DNA from: Agarophyton chilense
Lineage: Eukaryota; Rhodophyta; Florideophyceae; Gracilariales; Gracilariaceae
Assembly (NCBI GenBank): GCA_030374765.1
Contig: JARGXX010000111.1
Span: forward strand, 1 to 64,000
Reading direction: 5' to 3'
Length of the DNA stretch: 64,000 nt
Shown piece by piece: positions 1 to 9,312 of the stretch. A program made the translations under genes and the position numbers. The number at the start of each line of letters is the position of its first letter. Position 1 is the first letter of the stretch. The notes below the pieces were generated by a model. The model was not told the origin of the DNA and did not search any database. It was given only the letters and a program-made list of their open reading frames with translations.

Positions 1-121
1 CCCCTAAACCCCTAAACCCCTAAACCCCTAAAACGCCCTAAACCCCTAAACCCCTAAACCCCGCCCTAAAACCCCTAAACCCCTAAAACCCCTAAACGCC
101 CTAAAACCCCTAAACGCCCTA
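1..121. repeat. Telomeric repeat tract (C-rich strand)
   Basis: The first 121 bases are built almost entirely of the 8-mer CCCCTAAA. Interspersed variants have four A residues or a CG inserted before CCCTAAA. The G-strand unit would be TTTAGGGG, close to the plant-type TTTAGGG and the Chlamydomonas-type TTTTAGGG. The C-rich strand reads 5' to 3' into the chromosome, as expected for a left chromosome end. The tract stops abruptly inside helicase coding sequence, so the end was probably healed or truncated there. It could in principle be an interstitial array cut by the window edge, but a true end is the simpler reading. Confidence 0.93.
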
Positions 122-123
122 CA

Positions 124-1236
124 GTGGTCCTCATGGTGTGCACGTGTGCGTTTGGAGCTGGAATAGACGCCCCTAATGTGAGACTAGTCTTGCATGTAGG
201 TGGATCTACGTCACTTTCGGACCATGCACAGGAGTCTGGAAGAGCAGGGAGGGATGGAAGGCTCGCTTTTTGTATCACCGTCTACTCCAGTAGTCTTGCA
301 CGTTCCTTTGAGGCTGAACTAGAGCGAAAGGCATTGCAGATCCAAAATGAAGAAGACTATATTAAACTAGAGCAGTGGAGGGAAGAACAGAAATGGCTCG
401 AAAATACTTTGTTGTGCCGAAAGAACTGGATGTATGGTGTCATGGACGGGGAACAAAGTGGCATGTGCTTGCTGGATAGCGAGTTGGAGAATTGTGACAT
501 TTGCGACACTCGAAGCAATGGTGCACCAAAACTTGATGACGGTGATAAGCGACAGAGTTGGGAGAATTGCAGCCCTGCTGGGCCGAAATGGAGACCGAAA
601 CCCCACGCCCTGGAAGCGGAAGGTCCTGCTAACGCCTTCTCTCAAGCATATGAACCTTCTAGTCGGGCACTACAATTTACATCTTCTCATGAAGAAGACT
701 CAATGAGTCATGTTGTAGGGACTTGCGAGTCCCTCATTAGAGAATTTGAACATGATTGCATTGCTTGCTATGTTTCACACAAAGCAGTTGTGAAACACGG
801 TAATCAAAGTTGCGGGTGGAAAAGGAACCGATGCTTCAGATGCTACTCAAAGGATCACAGGTACCGCTTGTGTGACAAAGATCTTGCAATACCATCTGGA
901 GGTTGTTTCAAGTGTGGTCTGTCTTACGCGAAAGGATTCAAAGTACACAGGGATGGGCTGGGTTTCGGTCCGACTTGTAGACTGGTTCTTCTCAGGGAGC
1001 TTGGCTGGTTTCTGTGGAGATCATCGCCGATGAAAAGGGCGCGTTTGGTACAGGATCTTTTCTGCGACAGAGACTGCAGTCTCTTCAACGAATCACAAGT
1101 GGCAAGCTTACGTTCTGACTCTACTATGTTTCATGAACAAGACCGGGTGTTTGCGAAATGGTTATCGTCGTCGGACGACGAAACTCCCAATGTTCTAAGG
1201 ATTTGCGTTTGGTTTTCAAATGTGAGGAAGGAGTAA
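124..1236 (+). CDS. Telomere-linked RecQ-type helicase, C-terminal remnant
   Basis: An open 370-codon frame begins immediately after the telomere repeat, with no true start. Its first residues match RecQ motif V (FGAGIDAPNVRLVLH), followed by motif VI (QESGRAGRDG, the arginine-finger region). All upstream motifs, including Walker A and DEAH, are missing. Downstream comes CRKNWMYGVMDG and a CDIC pair, an arrangement typical of telomere-linked helicases (TLH) described in fungal subtelomeres. A further Cys/His-rich stretch follows around residues 210 to 280 (CFRC, CFKCG, HRDG), probably zinc binding. Full-length family members unwind DNA; this remnant lacks the ATP-binding lobe and cannot be an active helicase. 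It reads away from the telomere and toward the PLE 120 bp downstream. Whether it was a host gene or part of a larger telomeric element is unknown. Confidence 0.85.
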   Translation: MVLMVCTCAFGAGIDAPNVRLVLHVGGSTSLSDHAQESGRAGRDGRLAFCITVYSSSLARSFEAELERKALQIQNEEDYIKLEQWREEQKWLENTLLCRKNWMYGVMDGEQSGMCLLDSELENCDICDTRSNGAPKLDDGDKRQSWENCSPAGPKWRPKPHALEAEGPANAFSQAYEPSSRALQFTSSHEEDSMSHVVGTCESLIREFEHDCIACYVSHKAVVKHGNQSCGWKRNRCFRCYSKDHRYRLCDKDLAIPSGGCFKCGLSYAKGFKVHRDGLGFGPTCRLVLLRELGWFLWRSSPMKRARLVQDLFCDRDCSLFNESQVASLRSDSTMFHEQDRVFAKWLSSSDDETPNVLRICVWFSNVRKE

Positions 1237-1351
1237 AACGAGCTTAGTCAGATATGAAAGTAAATGCAGCTGTACGTAAGTATAAACTTTCACATTCGTT
1301 TCACACGTACATGTTTTAGGGCAGTACTGCACCATTACCGATCAAAGATAT

Positions 1352-1377
1352 GAAATGCGAGTTATATGAACCGTGTG
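1352..1377 (+). repeat. PLE direct repeat, left copy
   Basis: The 26 bases beginning GAAATGCGAGTTATATGAAC are identical to 4063-4088. They lie between the end of the helicase remnant and the RT frame. I interpret them as one pseudo-LTR of the Penelope-like element. No hammerhead-ribozyme core, as reported in some PLE pseudo-LTRs, was recognised. Confidence 0.75.
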
Positions 1378-1602
1378 ATGCTTGAAGTAAAGACCATGCT
1401 CCATTTCGCCGCGTTCTATGGTTTTGGTATCGTAAAATGATCAACAATGGAACGGGGCTCAATTTACCGGAGCGCCTTGGCATACAACTGGTTTTCCAAA
1501 ATTTAAAAATTTAATCGCGTTCCATTGCATCCATCAGGCGCTGTCAAAAACGCACATACACTTATTCTGCGCTGCGTTCCATGGTTGGCGTCAGAGCAAT
1601 GA

Positions 1603-3195
1603 CAACATGTAAGCAGCCCAAACGCATGTAAAATCATAGAACCCAACCTGATCCTAGTAGTAGGGATCAAAGCCGACGAAGTACCACTTGAAGTCAAAAA
1701 TGTATTGTCAGTTGGCGGGGGTTTTGTATTACCGACCCCACTGAAAGATTGTCTTGAAGACACAGTGGGTAGGTTGCTCAAGGAACTAGGAGAGGGCATC
1801 ACGAGGATCGGTTACAAAACGCGAGAAGATATAGAAAGGAAAATTGAGAGAGATATAGCTCGCTTAAAATGTAATCGCCCCTCAGCCACGCATCGAGCAC
1901 TGATGCGAGGTATACATCACATCAAGAAGAAAGGTTGGGTGATAAAAGAAGCGGACAAAAACCTTGGGCTCACACTTATGAGCAAAAAGGTCTACGATGA
2001 ATTGGTACACAAGGAAATCTACGAGGGTGCATTCTCTGAGATCAGCTCCTTCCCCCTTGAAGGGCTCCTCAGTAACCTCAGTAGACTTCTAAGCCAGTGT
2101 GCCATTCGTCGAACAGTCCGAGAAGATATCATGAAGTACGCGAGAACAGCAAAAAACCCAGCCCCTTTTTATGTGATACCGAAGATCCACAAACCAACGG
2201 TGAAGTCTAGACCGATCACAGCGTCACACTCGTACATTACCGCTGACCTTTCTAGACGCCTAAGTTCTCTTCTTAATAAGATGGTGCTTAGGATACCAGC
2301 CATATCTGTGAACAGCTGGCAAACCGTAAGGCAACTGGAACGAATACATCTCCCAGAAGACTGTGTCTTTTTGACATACGATGTGGAGAGATGCTACCCT
2401 AATATCGACATCCCAGACGCCATTAGCACCCTGGTCGGCGAACTTCCTGACATATTCAGGACGGACAACGGATTTTGGGCGCGAGTGCTTGAGTTCATCA
2501 TGTACAACAACGTGGTGTCAGATGGTCATGGGATACACAGACAGATAATGGGAACGGCAACAGGAACCCCAGTGGCTCCGGCATTCGCCAATCTCGATCT
2601 GTTTTACAAGTTCCAAAGGATCTTCATGGACCATGTCAGCAGTGTGATCATAAACCGTCGATACATAGATGACGGGTTGGTCATACTACGGGACAGGGAA
2701 ACTGCAGAAAAGCTCATGGAAAAGCTGAACAGCTGCTCTAACTTAAGGCTCACATGGGATATAAGTGAGAAGAAAGCAGTGTACTTGGACTTGGAGATAT
2801 ACAAAGGAAGGAGGTTCTTGTTTGAGAACATCGTGGATCTAAAGGTATACACCAAGCCTATTTCCAAATTTCTTTACCTCCATGGCAAGTCAAACCACCC
2901 CACACACACGTTCACTGGAGTTGTGAAAGGAGAAATGATCAGATACCTCCGGAACACAAGTGATGAACGGACGTGGACACAGAAGATAAGTCATTTATTC
3001 CGTATGTTGGCCCAACGAGGATACACAGCAAGCTACCTAAGAACTGCAAGTCATTCAAATATTTTTCGGCATGCTAAAACGCCAATCATCACACGGTTTT
3101 TGTGTCCAACTCGGTCCCTCTTCAGCACTCTTACGCATCATTCACATCCAACACACTCTCCTCAGCCCTACTTGTGCGTGTCCACAGTTCGGTGA
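1603..3195 (+). CDS. Penelope-like reverse transcriptase
   Basis: The frame is open from the codon after a TGA at 1600 to a TGA at 3193. It lacks an obvious ATG near its start, so the N-terminus is either non-AUG or damaged. Motifs in order: an N-terminal block ending GGGFVLPTP, common to PLE proteins; PFYVIPKIHKP; SRPI; motif A TYDVERCYPNI with its catalytic Asp; motif B GTATGTPVAPAFANL; motif C YIDDGL with the catalytic Asp pair; and a C-terminal block around LAQRGYTASYL typical of the RT end. No GIY-YIG nuclease follows. The enzyme would copy element RNA onto a primed DNA end, plausibly a telomere. About 530 codons without a stop suggest recent activity. Most similar families are EN-deficient PLEs, but phylogeny would be needed to place it. 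Confidence 0.92.
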   Translation, partial: QHVSSPNACKIIEPNLILVVGIKADEVPLEVKNVLSVGGGFVLPTPLKDCLEDTVGRLLKELGEGITRIGYKTREDIERKIERDIARLKCNRPSATHRALMRGIHHIKKKGWVIKEADKNLGLTLMSKKVYDELVHKEIYEGAFSEISSFPLEGLLSNLSRLLSQCAIRRTVREDIMKYARTAKNPAPFYVIPKIHKPTVKSRPITASHSYITADLSRRLSSLLNKMVLRIPAISVNSWQTVRQLERIHLPEDCVFLTYDVERCYPNIDIPDAISTLVGELPDIFRTDNGFWARVLEFIMYNNVVSDGHGIHRQIMGTATGTPVAPAFANLDLFYKFQRIFMDHVSSVIINRRYIDDGLVILRDRETAEKLMEKLNSCSNLRLTWDISEKKAVYLDLEIYKGRRFLFENIVDLKVYTKPISKFLYLHGKSNHPTHTFTGVVKGEMIRYLRNTSDERTWTQKISHLFRMLAQRGYTASYLRTASHSNIFRHAKTPIITRFLCPTRSLFSTLTHHSHPTHSPQPYLCVSTVR

Positions 3196-4485
3196 ATCAC
3201 GAGCTAGTCATCTGCCGTCTACCGCACACACGGCAAAGACCTTTTCTCAGATTGTAAAACCCCTCCCAAACACACCCAAATCCGAAGCTTTTCGAAAATT
3301 AGATCAGATCATCTAGCGGCCACCATGTTCAACTGTACACTTTGGATTTCTCTAAGATCCTCCCTCACACGTCTTTCTACGTGTTTAGCCGCGTTACAGG
3401 CCCGTGCAACGTGTAGTTTAGTGCCCAGAGATGAGTTTGGTATGGCAACTGTCACAAGTTCATACACACCCGTGGTGTCTCAGACACCCGTTTTGTCTCA
3501 GACACCCGTTTTGTCTCAGACAACCTCCATTTTTGGCACCTTCTATCGCGTTTTTCTAGTCTCGATCAGACTTGCATTTGCGATGTACTGAGGCCTGCTA
3601 TTCGGTAGATTTAATCAAAATACATGTCTGGCTGCTTGACCTGCGCCACAGCATAATTTTTACAATTTTTTGTCTGGCCGGCCCTGTTTTCAACTCAGAC
3701 ACAGACATCAAAAAATTCATTGATTTTTCAGCATGCCAAAACACCAATATATTCAGTGCGCGTAAAATTTATGATTTTTTCAAATGCAAAAATTGCGAAA
3801 ATGGATGCTGCCCCCCAACATCTGGCAAGTCGCGCGCTACGTTACCCGAACGAAGCGCCTGAGCGCAATTACCCACGATTTTTTGAGCGTGCCAATGTGT
3901 CATACGCGCTCTCCAGCACAACGTTTTCCATCCAGGGGGTCAAAATCGCACAAACGTTGAATGCAGCGCGTGGCGCTTGGTGTATGTAATTTCCAAGCGC
4001 TACTGACAACCGCGTTTTACCAAGCGCCAGCCCACACTTGCGACCTGTAATATATATATATAGAAATGCGAGTTATATGAACCGTGTGTTGCAAGAAGAA
4101 AATATTTAAGTTCGTTTACACGTCAATTTTCAAATGTGAACTTTTTGCCTCACCATCAACCTGATAATTTTTACTAAAACATGTTTTTTCTCTACGAGTA
4201 ATTTATAGAAATTTTCGCTTTTGTTCTTCCGATTGTAAAAATGTTACGAGTATTTCTATACGTCAACGGGAGTCGGTATCATACAGCCCTTTTCGTTTTG
4301 CTCTACATTTTTTTAAACACGCTTATGATCGACCATTGTATCCAATAATTTGCAGTTTACGATCTCTCATGCTTTCCCATGAGCTTAAAAAAGCAATCCA
4401 GATTAAAAACAAAGACGTGATTTAAACAGGTATATATTTATTTATTTGAACTTAGTTGCAAGTTTTATCTTTCAAAAAATACACT
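3196..4485. other. PLE 3' region and spacer, no gene seen
   Basis: No credible coding region. It contains an 18-bp tandem repeat of about two and a half copies around 3477-3522 (unit TGTCTCAGACACCCGTTT). It also contains a hairpin with an 8-bp perfect stem at 3973-3980 and 3993-4000 (GCGCTTGG with CCAAGCGC), followed by a third CCAAGCGC at 4020. The hairpin lies shortly before the right direct repeat and could be a structural feature of the element RNA. A short TA run precedes the repeat. Confidence 0.6.
4063..4088 (+). repeat. PLE direct repeat, right copy
   Basis: Identical to 1352-1377 over 26 bases. It directly follows a (TA)n run at about 4049-4061. This is taken as the right pseudo-LTR of the Penelope-like element. 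Confidence 0.75.
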
Positions 4486-5253
4486 CTACGCTGAAAATCG
4501 AAGCTTTCCATTTAGTTTTGGTGGATTTTTAAAATCAAGAACAGAAAGCTGATGATCATTGTCAATGGACATCATATTTAGATAGTTATGAAGCGGAGAT
4601 TCGACGTTAAATGGAATTTTTATTTTTGAAGGATGTTCGTTGGCTTTTATTATTACGTCATCACAATGCAAGTAATTTAGAACTTCACGCAAATCCTTTT
4701 CAAGATATTCGTATCGAATAACAAAATGAGGTCTTAAAGCCAGAAACCCTCGAAATGGATAGGATACATCTTCGAGATCCTTTGAACTGTTGTAAGATTT
4801 TTTATATTCATCATGAAGCAATGCAGTAAAGTTAGTGGGAACATTATAACTTTCGTGATTATTTTGAAGACCATATTTAGCCCTTGAAAGCATTCTTTCC
4901 CCTGCCTTTCGTGTTGAAGTAATATAAAGAACTTTCTCACAACTATTAAATAAATGAACGATGTCCTCATCTTGGAGTTCTACATGTCCCAAATATGCTA
5001 CAAACTTTTCTTTGAAGGGTTTAATTCGCAAATTGCGACTAATATGATAACCTTTCTGAAGAGGACAATTTAAAAGACTTCTCGTAATGGATGTGCTTCC
5101 AGTGTAGTGTCTCTTATCGTAAAAGACGCATTTCTCACTTCTGTATGTTGCAATATCATATTGCTTCCGTAAAAAGAATAAAAAGAGAAATGTAAAGAAA
5201 AGAAAAAAACGACTTTTGATAGAAAACATAATTATACTATACGAAATGAACAT
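4486..5253 (-). CDS. Sulfotransferase-like type II membrane protein
   Basis: An intact 255-residue frame with an ATG start. The N-terminus (about residues 5 to 29) is a strongly hydrophobic, Phe/Leu-rich segment fitting a signal anchor of a Golgi type II membrane protein. It is followed by KCVFYDKRHYTGSTSITRSL, whose TGSTSI core resembles the PAPS 5'-phosphosulfate-binding loop (KTGSTS type) of carbohydrate sulfotransferases. Later, FVIRYEYLEKDLREVLNYL resembles the block near the C-terminal third in this superfamily. Such enzymes move sulfate from PAPS to sugar hydroxyls in the secretory pathway. The protein is short for the family, so it may be partial or divergent. It lies alone in AT-rich DNA with no clear neighbour in an operon-like or paired arrangement. 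The family call rests on two motifs only; substrate is unknown. Confidence 0.6.
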   Translation of the reverse strand: MFISYSIIMFSIKSRFFLFFTFLFLFFLRKQYDIATYRSEKCVFYDKRHYTGSTSITRSLLNCPLQKGYHISRNLRIKPFKEKFVAYLGHVELQDEDIVHLFNSCEKVLYITSTRKAGERMLSRAKYGLQNNHESYNVPTNFTALLHDEYKKSYNSSKDLEDVSYPFRGFLALRPHFVIRYEYLEKDLREVLNYLHCDDVIIKANEHPSKIKIPFNVESPLHNYLNMMSIDNDHQLSVLDFKNPPKLNGKLRFSA

Positions 5254-8200
5254 AAAAGTATATCACGTATATCATCACTTTCGTCTTGCTGCAGTTTGAC
5301 ATCGTAGATTTAACAGAAACCATTTTGTTCTCTTTTTCAAACATTTGCCCATATATTAATATGTCTTTTGTGTTGAAAAATAAATGTTATTCTTTCTTCG
5401 GATCTCCAAAAATATTATAATAAATTATAAACTCAGGCCAAGCATGAAATAGGGTACGATATTTTTCAATTTTTCGGAAAAAACCAGAGCTACAAACGAG
5501 TTGTAAACTCTGATTTGTTTCGTGGCATTAAAAACTTATCACAGCGTTGAATAAAAAAGTACGCGGTGGTTCACACGGAAACTGCTATCAGTATTTATGA
5601 AAACTGATATCTAAAAATTGTGAACTCTGACCAATTCTAGATTGTTTAAAGAAAATTGGGTTTTTTGGGAACATCATTAAAGATTTAAAAAAGAAAAAAC
5701 ATCGTAGTTACATTGTCTTCTATAAAAAGATGCTTTTCAGAGCACTCTTTTTTGTAATTAGGATTATAAAAAAAAATAATAAAAAGAGCTTATGGATTCG
5801 ACTTTTTGCGGTTTCCGTGGTTTTGTTTTAATCATGAAAATCCAACAATTTTCCTAGAGACGTCAGCATCAAAAATATAAAAACGATTTTGAGTTTTGCA
5901 CCCGAATAAATATTTATATGTAATTTTAATTTTTTTAATTCGGAATCCATTTCAAATCCTCGGTTTTTGTTTTCCATGCTCTTTTTCGTAGACTACACCA
6001 CCGGTGTCACTTCGGTAGCACTTTTTAGCCCCATTGGTTATGTATTATTAGGAAATACCGCTGCTCAGAAGATATTCAAACACAAGCTTCTCATATCGTT
6101 ATTTTACTTTTCACAATGGCTCTACATCGAACAGTTTGTACATCCATAAACTTTAGGACATTGGTCGATTCATAAATCTTCTACTCTCTCAATCTTGGTA
6201 TCTCAGAAAGAATAGTATCACCATTCCCTTGCATGGTTTGCAAATCAATGAGAAAGTGCTCCATCGTCTCTTTTAAAGGTTTCTTCTCTAGCTCCATGGA
6301 GTGCATTTTGTTTTCTGTACTACTAAACCCTTGTAACACAAACGTGAATCAAACCCACATATCTAATAGTATCAAGCTAAATTTAAAAAGATTTGGTTAG
6401 TGAAATATAAGTAGAACATGCCGTATTTGTGAGCAAGTTCCGATCAAATGCTTCTAATTGAAAAACATTTCTCCAAATGATTTTCAAGAACCATACCAAT
6501 GATATGTCTGGACTTCGTATGGATGGACACGAGTCAGACCGTCTTTGGTACCTTCATGTCAAATAAATGGTCTGTGCACTGCACCAAAATTATCAATGTA
6601 AGTTGGAGGTGTACCAAGACAGAGAAGACAGTATACTGTGTTGTGTGTACAAAATGCACGCAAATACAGCTAAACACCATAAAAACCTTAGTTTTTCAAA
6701 ATCTTCGAAGAACTGTTACTGGGGTTATAGAGCGCCTGCAATCGTCTCGGAAGTATGAGAGGAAGCTCGTGCTTTTTTTATTCACGTAATTGTTCGTAGT
6801 TTAAACGTTTGGCTTTCCAGTAGTAGGGACGTAAACCAAAAGAGCTACTGTAAAACGTACTAGACTGTCTGCCAAAAGTAGGTATTACCATCTTAGAAAT
6901 ATGTACATTACGTGTTGTAGATGAGCTCCATGAAGACTTTGTGAAGGAATCGTGGCAGAATATGATGCGTATCATTGCACTCTGTGACAAACATTTCAAA
7001 AAGTGTGAACCAAAGCCATTGAGATGTCTAATCTTTGCTATTTCTTAGACTGCACGCCATTGTAATATGAAGACGAGTACTTGGCTTTGAAATGTTTAAA
7101 AAAAAGAGTTACAAATACTGATACACAATCTTATGTATATTTAACCAGAAACTAATAAAGAAAAACATCGACTAGGTAGCAAAATCTGTAAATGTAAATG
7201 CCCAGACACTTAAAAAGTAATCCCAAATATACTCATTCAACTTTAAGTACTGTATAGGCAAATATTTAAAAAGGCTTGCAAACGATTGAAAGAATCATTT
7301 TACACCTCTTCGGTCTAGAATCTTTAAATATTCGGCTTCACTATTACAATTATGCTTCCATAACTGTCGAAACCTAAGACGATGCGCCAAAAGCTTCAGA
7401 CAGTCCTATTAAAAAGTATTTGGCACCAATCGTCATCACAGGCCTCTAATTGTGGTCCAGTGTCAACGGAAGAAATCTTTTAAATCTTCAGTTGAAGGAT
7501 ATCTGCCCATATGGGCATGTACACCTTCTCTTATCATTTGATACGAATACTTGAACAGTCACATAGCCTTGAACGACATATTCTATCTTTCTTGCACTCT
7601 TAAACGATTCACACGCAACGAACAAATGTCTCACCAAACATAAAAGTAACCTCTACACAACAAGGTTCTAGATCTCAACAGTTATCTACCTCGCCAAAAG
7701 CATTCATGGCTATCATAGATGAGCAATAGAAAAGCGTTGTGGTGGTACAAAAAAGCATTATAATTCTTCGATTGTAGCCTGTAACGAGCTGGGTAGTATT
7801 GGATCAACTAAATTTTGTATATATGGCCTCTTGACCGGTTTAACATCATCAATAACTCACATCCAAGCAGATCATCACTTTCCCTACACATTTTTTATGA
7901 AAGAACTTCGTTAAGCACGAACGTAATATACATTTCCTACTTGCAACAATCTAGCCAGCTCTCTACGTTCGTATGCTAATAGAACTACACTCGCTCACCG
8001 CTCGCGCTTAGACAAAAGGAATACTACTTGAAACAACAACATTTCTAAGGATTTATTGTAAAGCATTCATTAATTGTAATTCCACGCGAAGCCCATGCGA
8101 GCGCCTAAGTCTAGCTAGCCCTAGCTGGTTTAACCCATCCTCTGTCAAACCCATCTCCACGCCATACTACCCCAGGCCCCAAGAAAGCCCGATGAGGTCC

Positions 8201-8457
8201 GAAAATCAGAGTTTTTCCGAAATTATTGATTTTAAACAGAGCTTTTTGATTCTGATCAATTTTCCGTCCAAAACTGAAATTGAGCCACCGAGAAATCACT
8301 AAGTCCTGGAGCCTCCCTTAATTTCTGCTCCTAGCTTCCTCTAGTGCTTGCACGTCCTCCCGACCCCCAACCCAAGCGGGTGGCGTAACCTTGAATAACG
8401 ATGCTGCTCTGGCTATAATCGCCTCGAACTGAAGTCGCTGGGCGTCTGTCAAAGTTT
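5254..8457. other. AT-rich intergenic stretch, no convincing gene
   Basis: Roughly 3.2 kb of AT-rich sequence. Short frames exist (for example 5967-6149, 6499-6789 and 6567-6758 on the plus strand) but none has a recognisable domain. Around 6500-6760 two overlapping frames give a weak resemblance to a piggyBac-type transposase, too weak to annotate. The part from about 8100 onward is more GC-rich and probably belongs to the tyrosine-recombinase retroelement that follows, whose exact edge was not found. Confidence 0.5.
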
Positions 8458-9312
8458 TCATGAACCCATACAACTTGTGGGGCTGTATTTAGAGTTTAAA
8501 TTCTTATCTGACACCCAACGACCTCTGTTCTTTATTTCATGGTCGGTGAGGCGACCATAAAGTTTATCGGTTGTGGCTCCGCCAAAACGCAGCATGTGAG
8601 GGGTAACACTTTGTGTAATTGAAAGTCGGGCAGCGGCACGTCGAAGATGCTCCCTAAATCGTGCTAGAGGCATTTTAAAAAGCTTATGTTCCCTTAATAC
8701 CCTTTTCTTTTCTATCAATCGAGACAACGATACTGCCATAAAATATGGGCGTATTGTTACTGTCTCGTTTCGGCCGCGCTTTGAAATAGAAATGTTCCTG
8801 CTTCCATAGTGCGGCCTTTTCCTTGATAGATCCAGTATCACAATATCTTCAATTCCAAGTCCCAACAGATCCCCCAGACGGAGATACCCATCGAACAGCA
8901 GTAGTACTCCCACGCCTATGTCCGGTTGTCCATGCCGAACCAGGTCGAGTTCTATTGCATAAGCAACCGGTTCAGGGCAAACCCCATGATGCTGTACCGG
9001 CCTAGCTTTTACCCACCCTTGGATACTTAGTCCCGACAAGGGTAGTTTTCCAACTAAGTTCGGGTAGAAGAATTCTAACCCTGCTTTGGCTTGGGCCGCT
9101 TGGCTCCACTGAAAGTTTAGGTTTGCCCTGTGCCGCTCCACACAATACCTCGTGAACAACCTGTCCACTTCCTGTGCCGTAGAGTACCTTCTTTCAGAAT
9201 CATCCAGTGTTTTCAACCATTCGACAAAGCGTTGCAAGTTTTTACGGTAATTTTGGAGAGTGCTTGGGTTTACCCTTTTGTTGCCTAGCTCAAACAGGCC
9301 TGGAGGGTTCAT
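8458..9312 (-). CDS. Tyrosine recombinase of the YR retroelement
   Basis: An intact 284-residue frame ending in TGA. The N-terminal half (about residues 1 to 90) resembles the core-binding domain of phage-type integrases (NYRKNLQRFVEWLKTLDD). The catalytic half carries the first Arg in FDGYLRLGDLLGL, the HxxR signature in PHMLRFGGATT, and a C-terminal RGRWVSDKNLNSKY with the probable nucleophilic Tyr. These are the residues needed for strand cleavage through a 3'-phosphotyrosine link. It would insert a circular DNA form of the element, in contrast to DDE integrase. Its start overlaps the end of the RNase H frame by 23 bases. The enzyme looks functional although the partner RT is not. Confidence 0.88.
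   Translation of the reverse strand: MNPPGLFELGNKRVNPSTLQNYRKNLQRFVEWLKTLDDSERRYSTAQEVDRLFTRYCVERHRANLNFQWSQAAQAKAGLEFFYPNLVGKLPLSGLSIQGWVKARPVQHHGVCPEPVAYAIELDLVRHGQPDIGVGVLLLFDGYLRLGDLLGLGIEDIVILDLSRKRPHYGSRNISISKRGRNETVTIRPYFMAVSLSRLIEKKRVLREHKLFKMPLARFREHLRRAAARLSITQSVTPHMLRFGGATTDKLYGRLTDHEIKNRGRWVSDKNLNSKYSPTSCMGS

Larger units (their letters stand above)
1352..4088 (+). mobile_element. Penelope-like retroelement (EN-deficient type), telomere-proximal
   Basis: The element is inferred from a Penelope-type reverse transcriptase bounded by identical 26-bp direct repeats at 1352-1377 and 4063-4088, which I read as pseudo-LTR ends. No GIY-YIG endonuclease coding sequence is visible after the RT. 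PLEs that lack this domain (the Athena/Coprina type) are known to add to chromosome ends by priming on the telomeric 3' overhang. That mechanism places the element's 5' side toward the telomere, which is the orientation here. The exact ends are approximate. The sequence around 1255-1330 loosely resembles that around 4095-4150, so the repeats may be longer than the identical core. Confidence 0.72.

Noticed and set aside
1321-1400. Hammerhead ribozyme in the PLE pseudo-LTR
   Set aside because: PLE pseudo-LTRs sometimes carry one, but no CTGATGA..GAAA core with suitable stems was seen.
3071-3989. Plus-strand frames downstream of the PLE RT as a GIY-YIG endonuclease
   Set aside because: Checked for GIY, YIG and the downstream Arg/Glu pattern. 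None was present in any frame.
6499-6760. piggyBac-like transposase fragment
   Set aside because: Only one short stretch (NKWS.. and LEVYQDRED in different frames) is suggestive. No catalytic block or inverted repeats were found.
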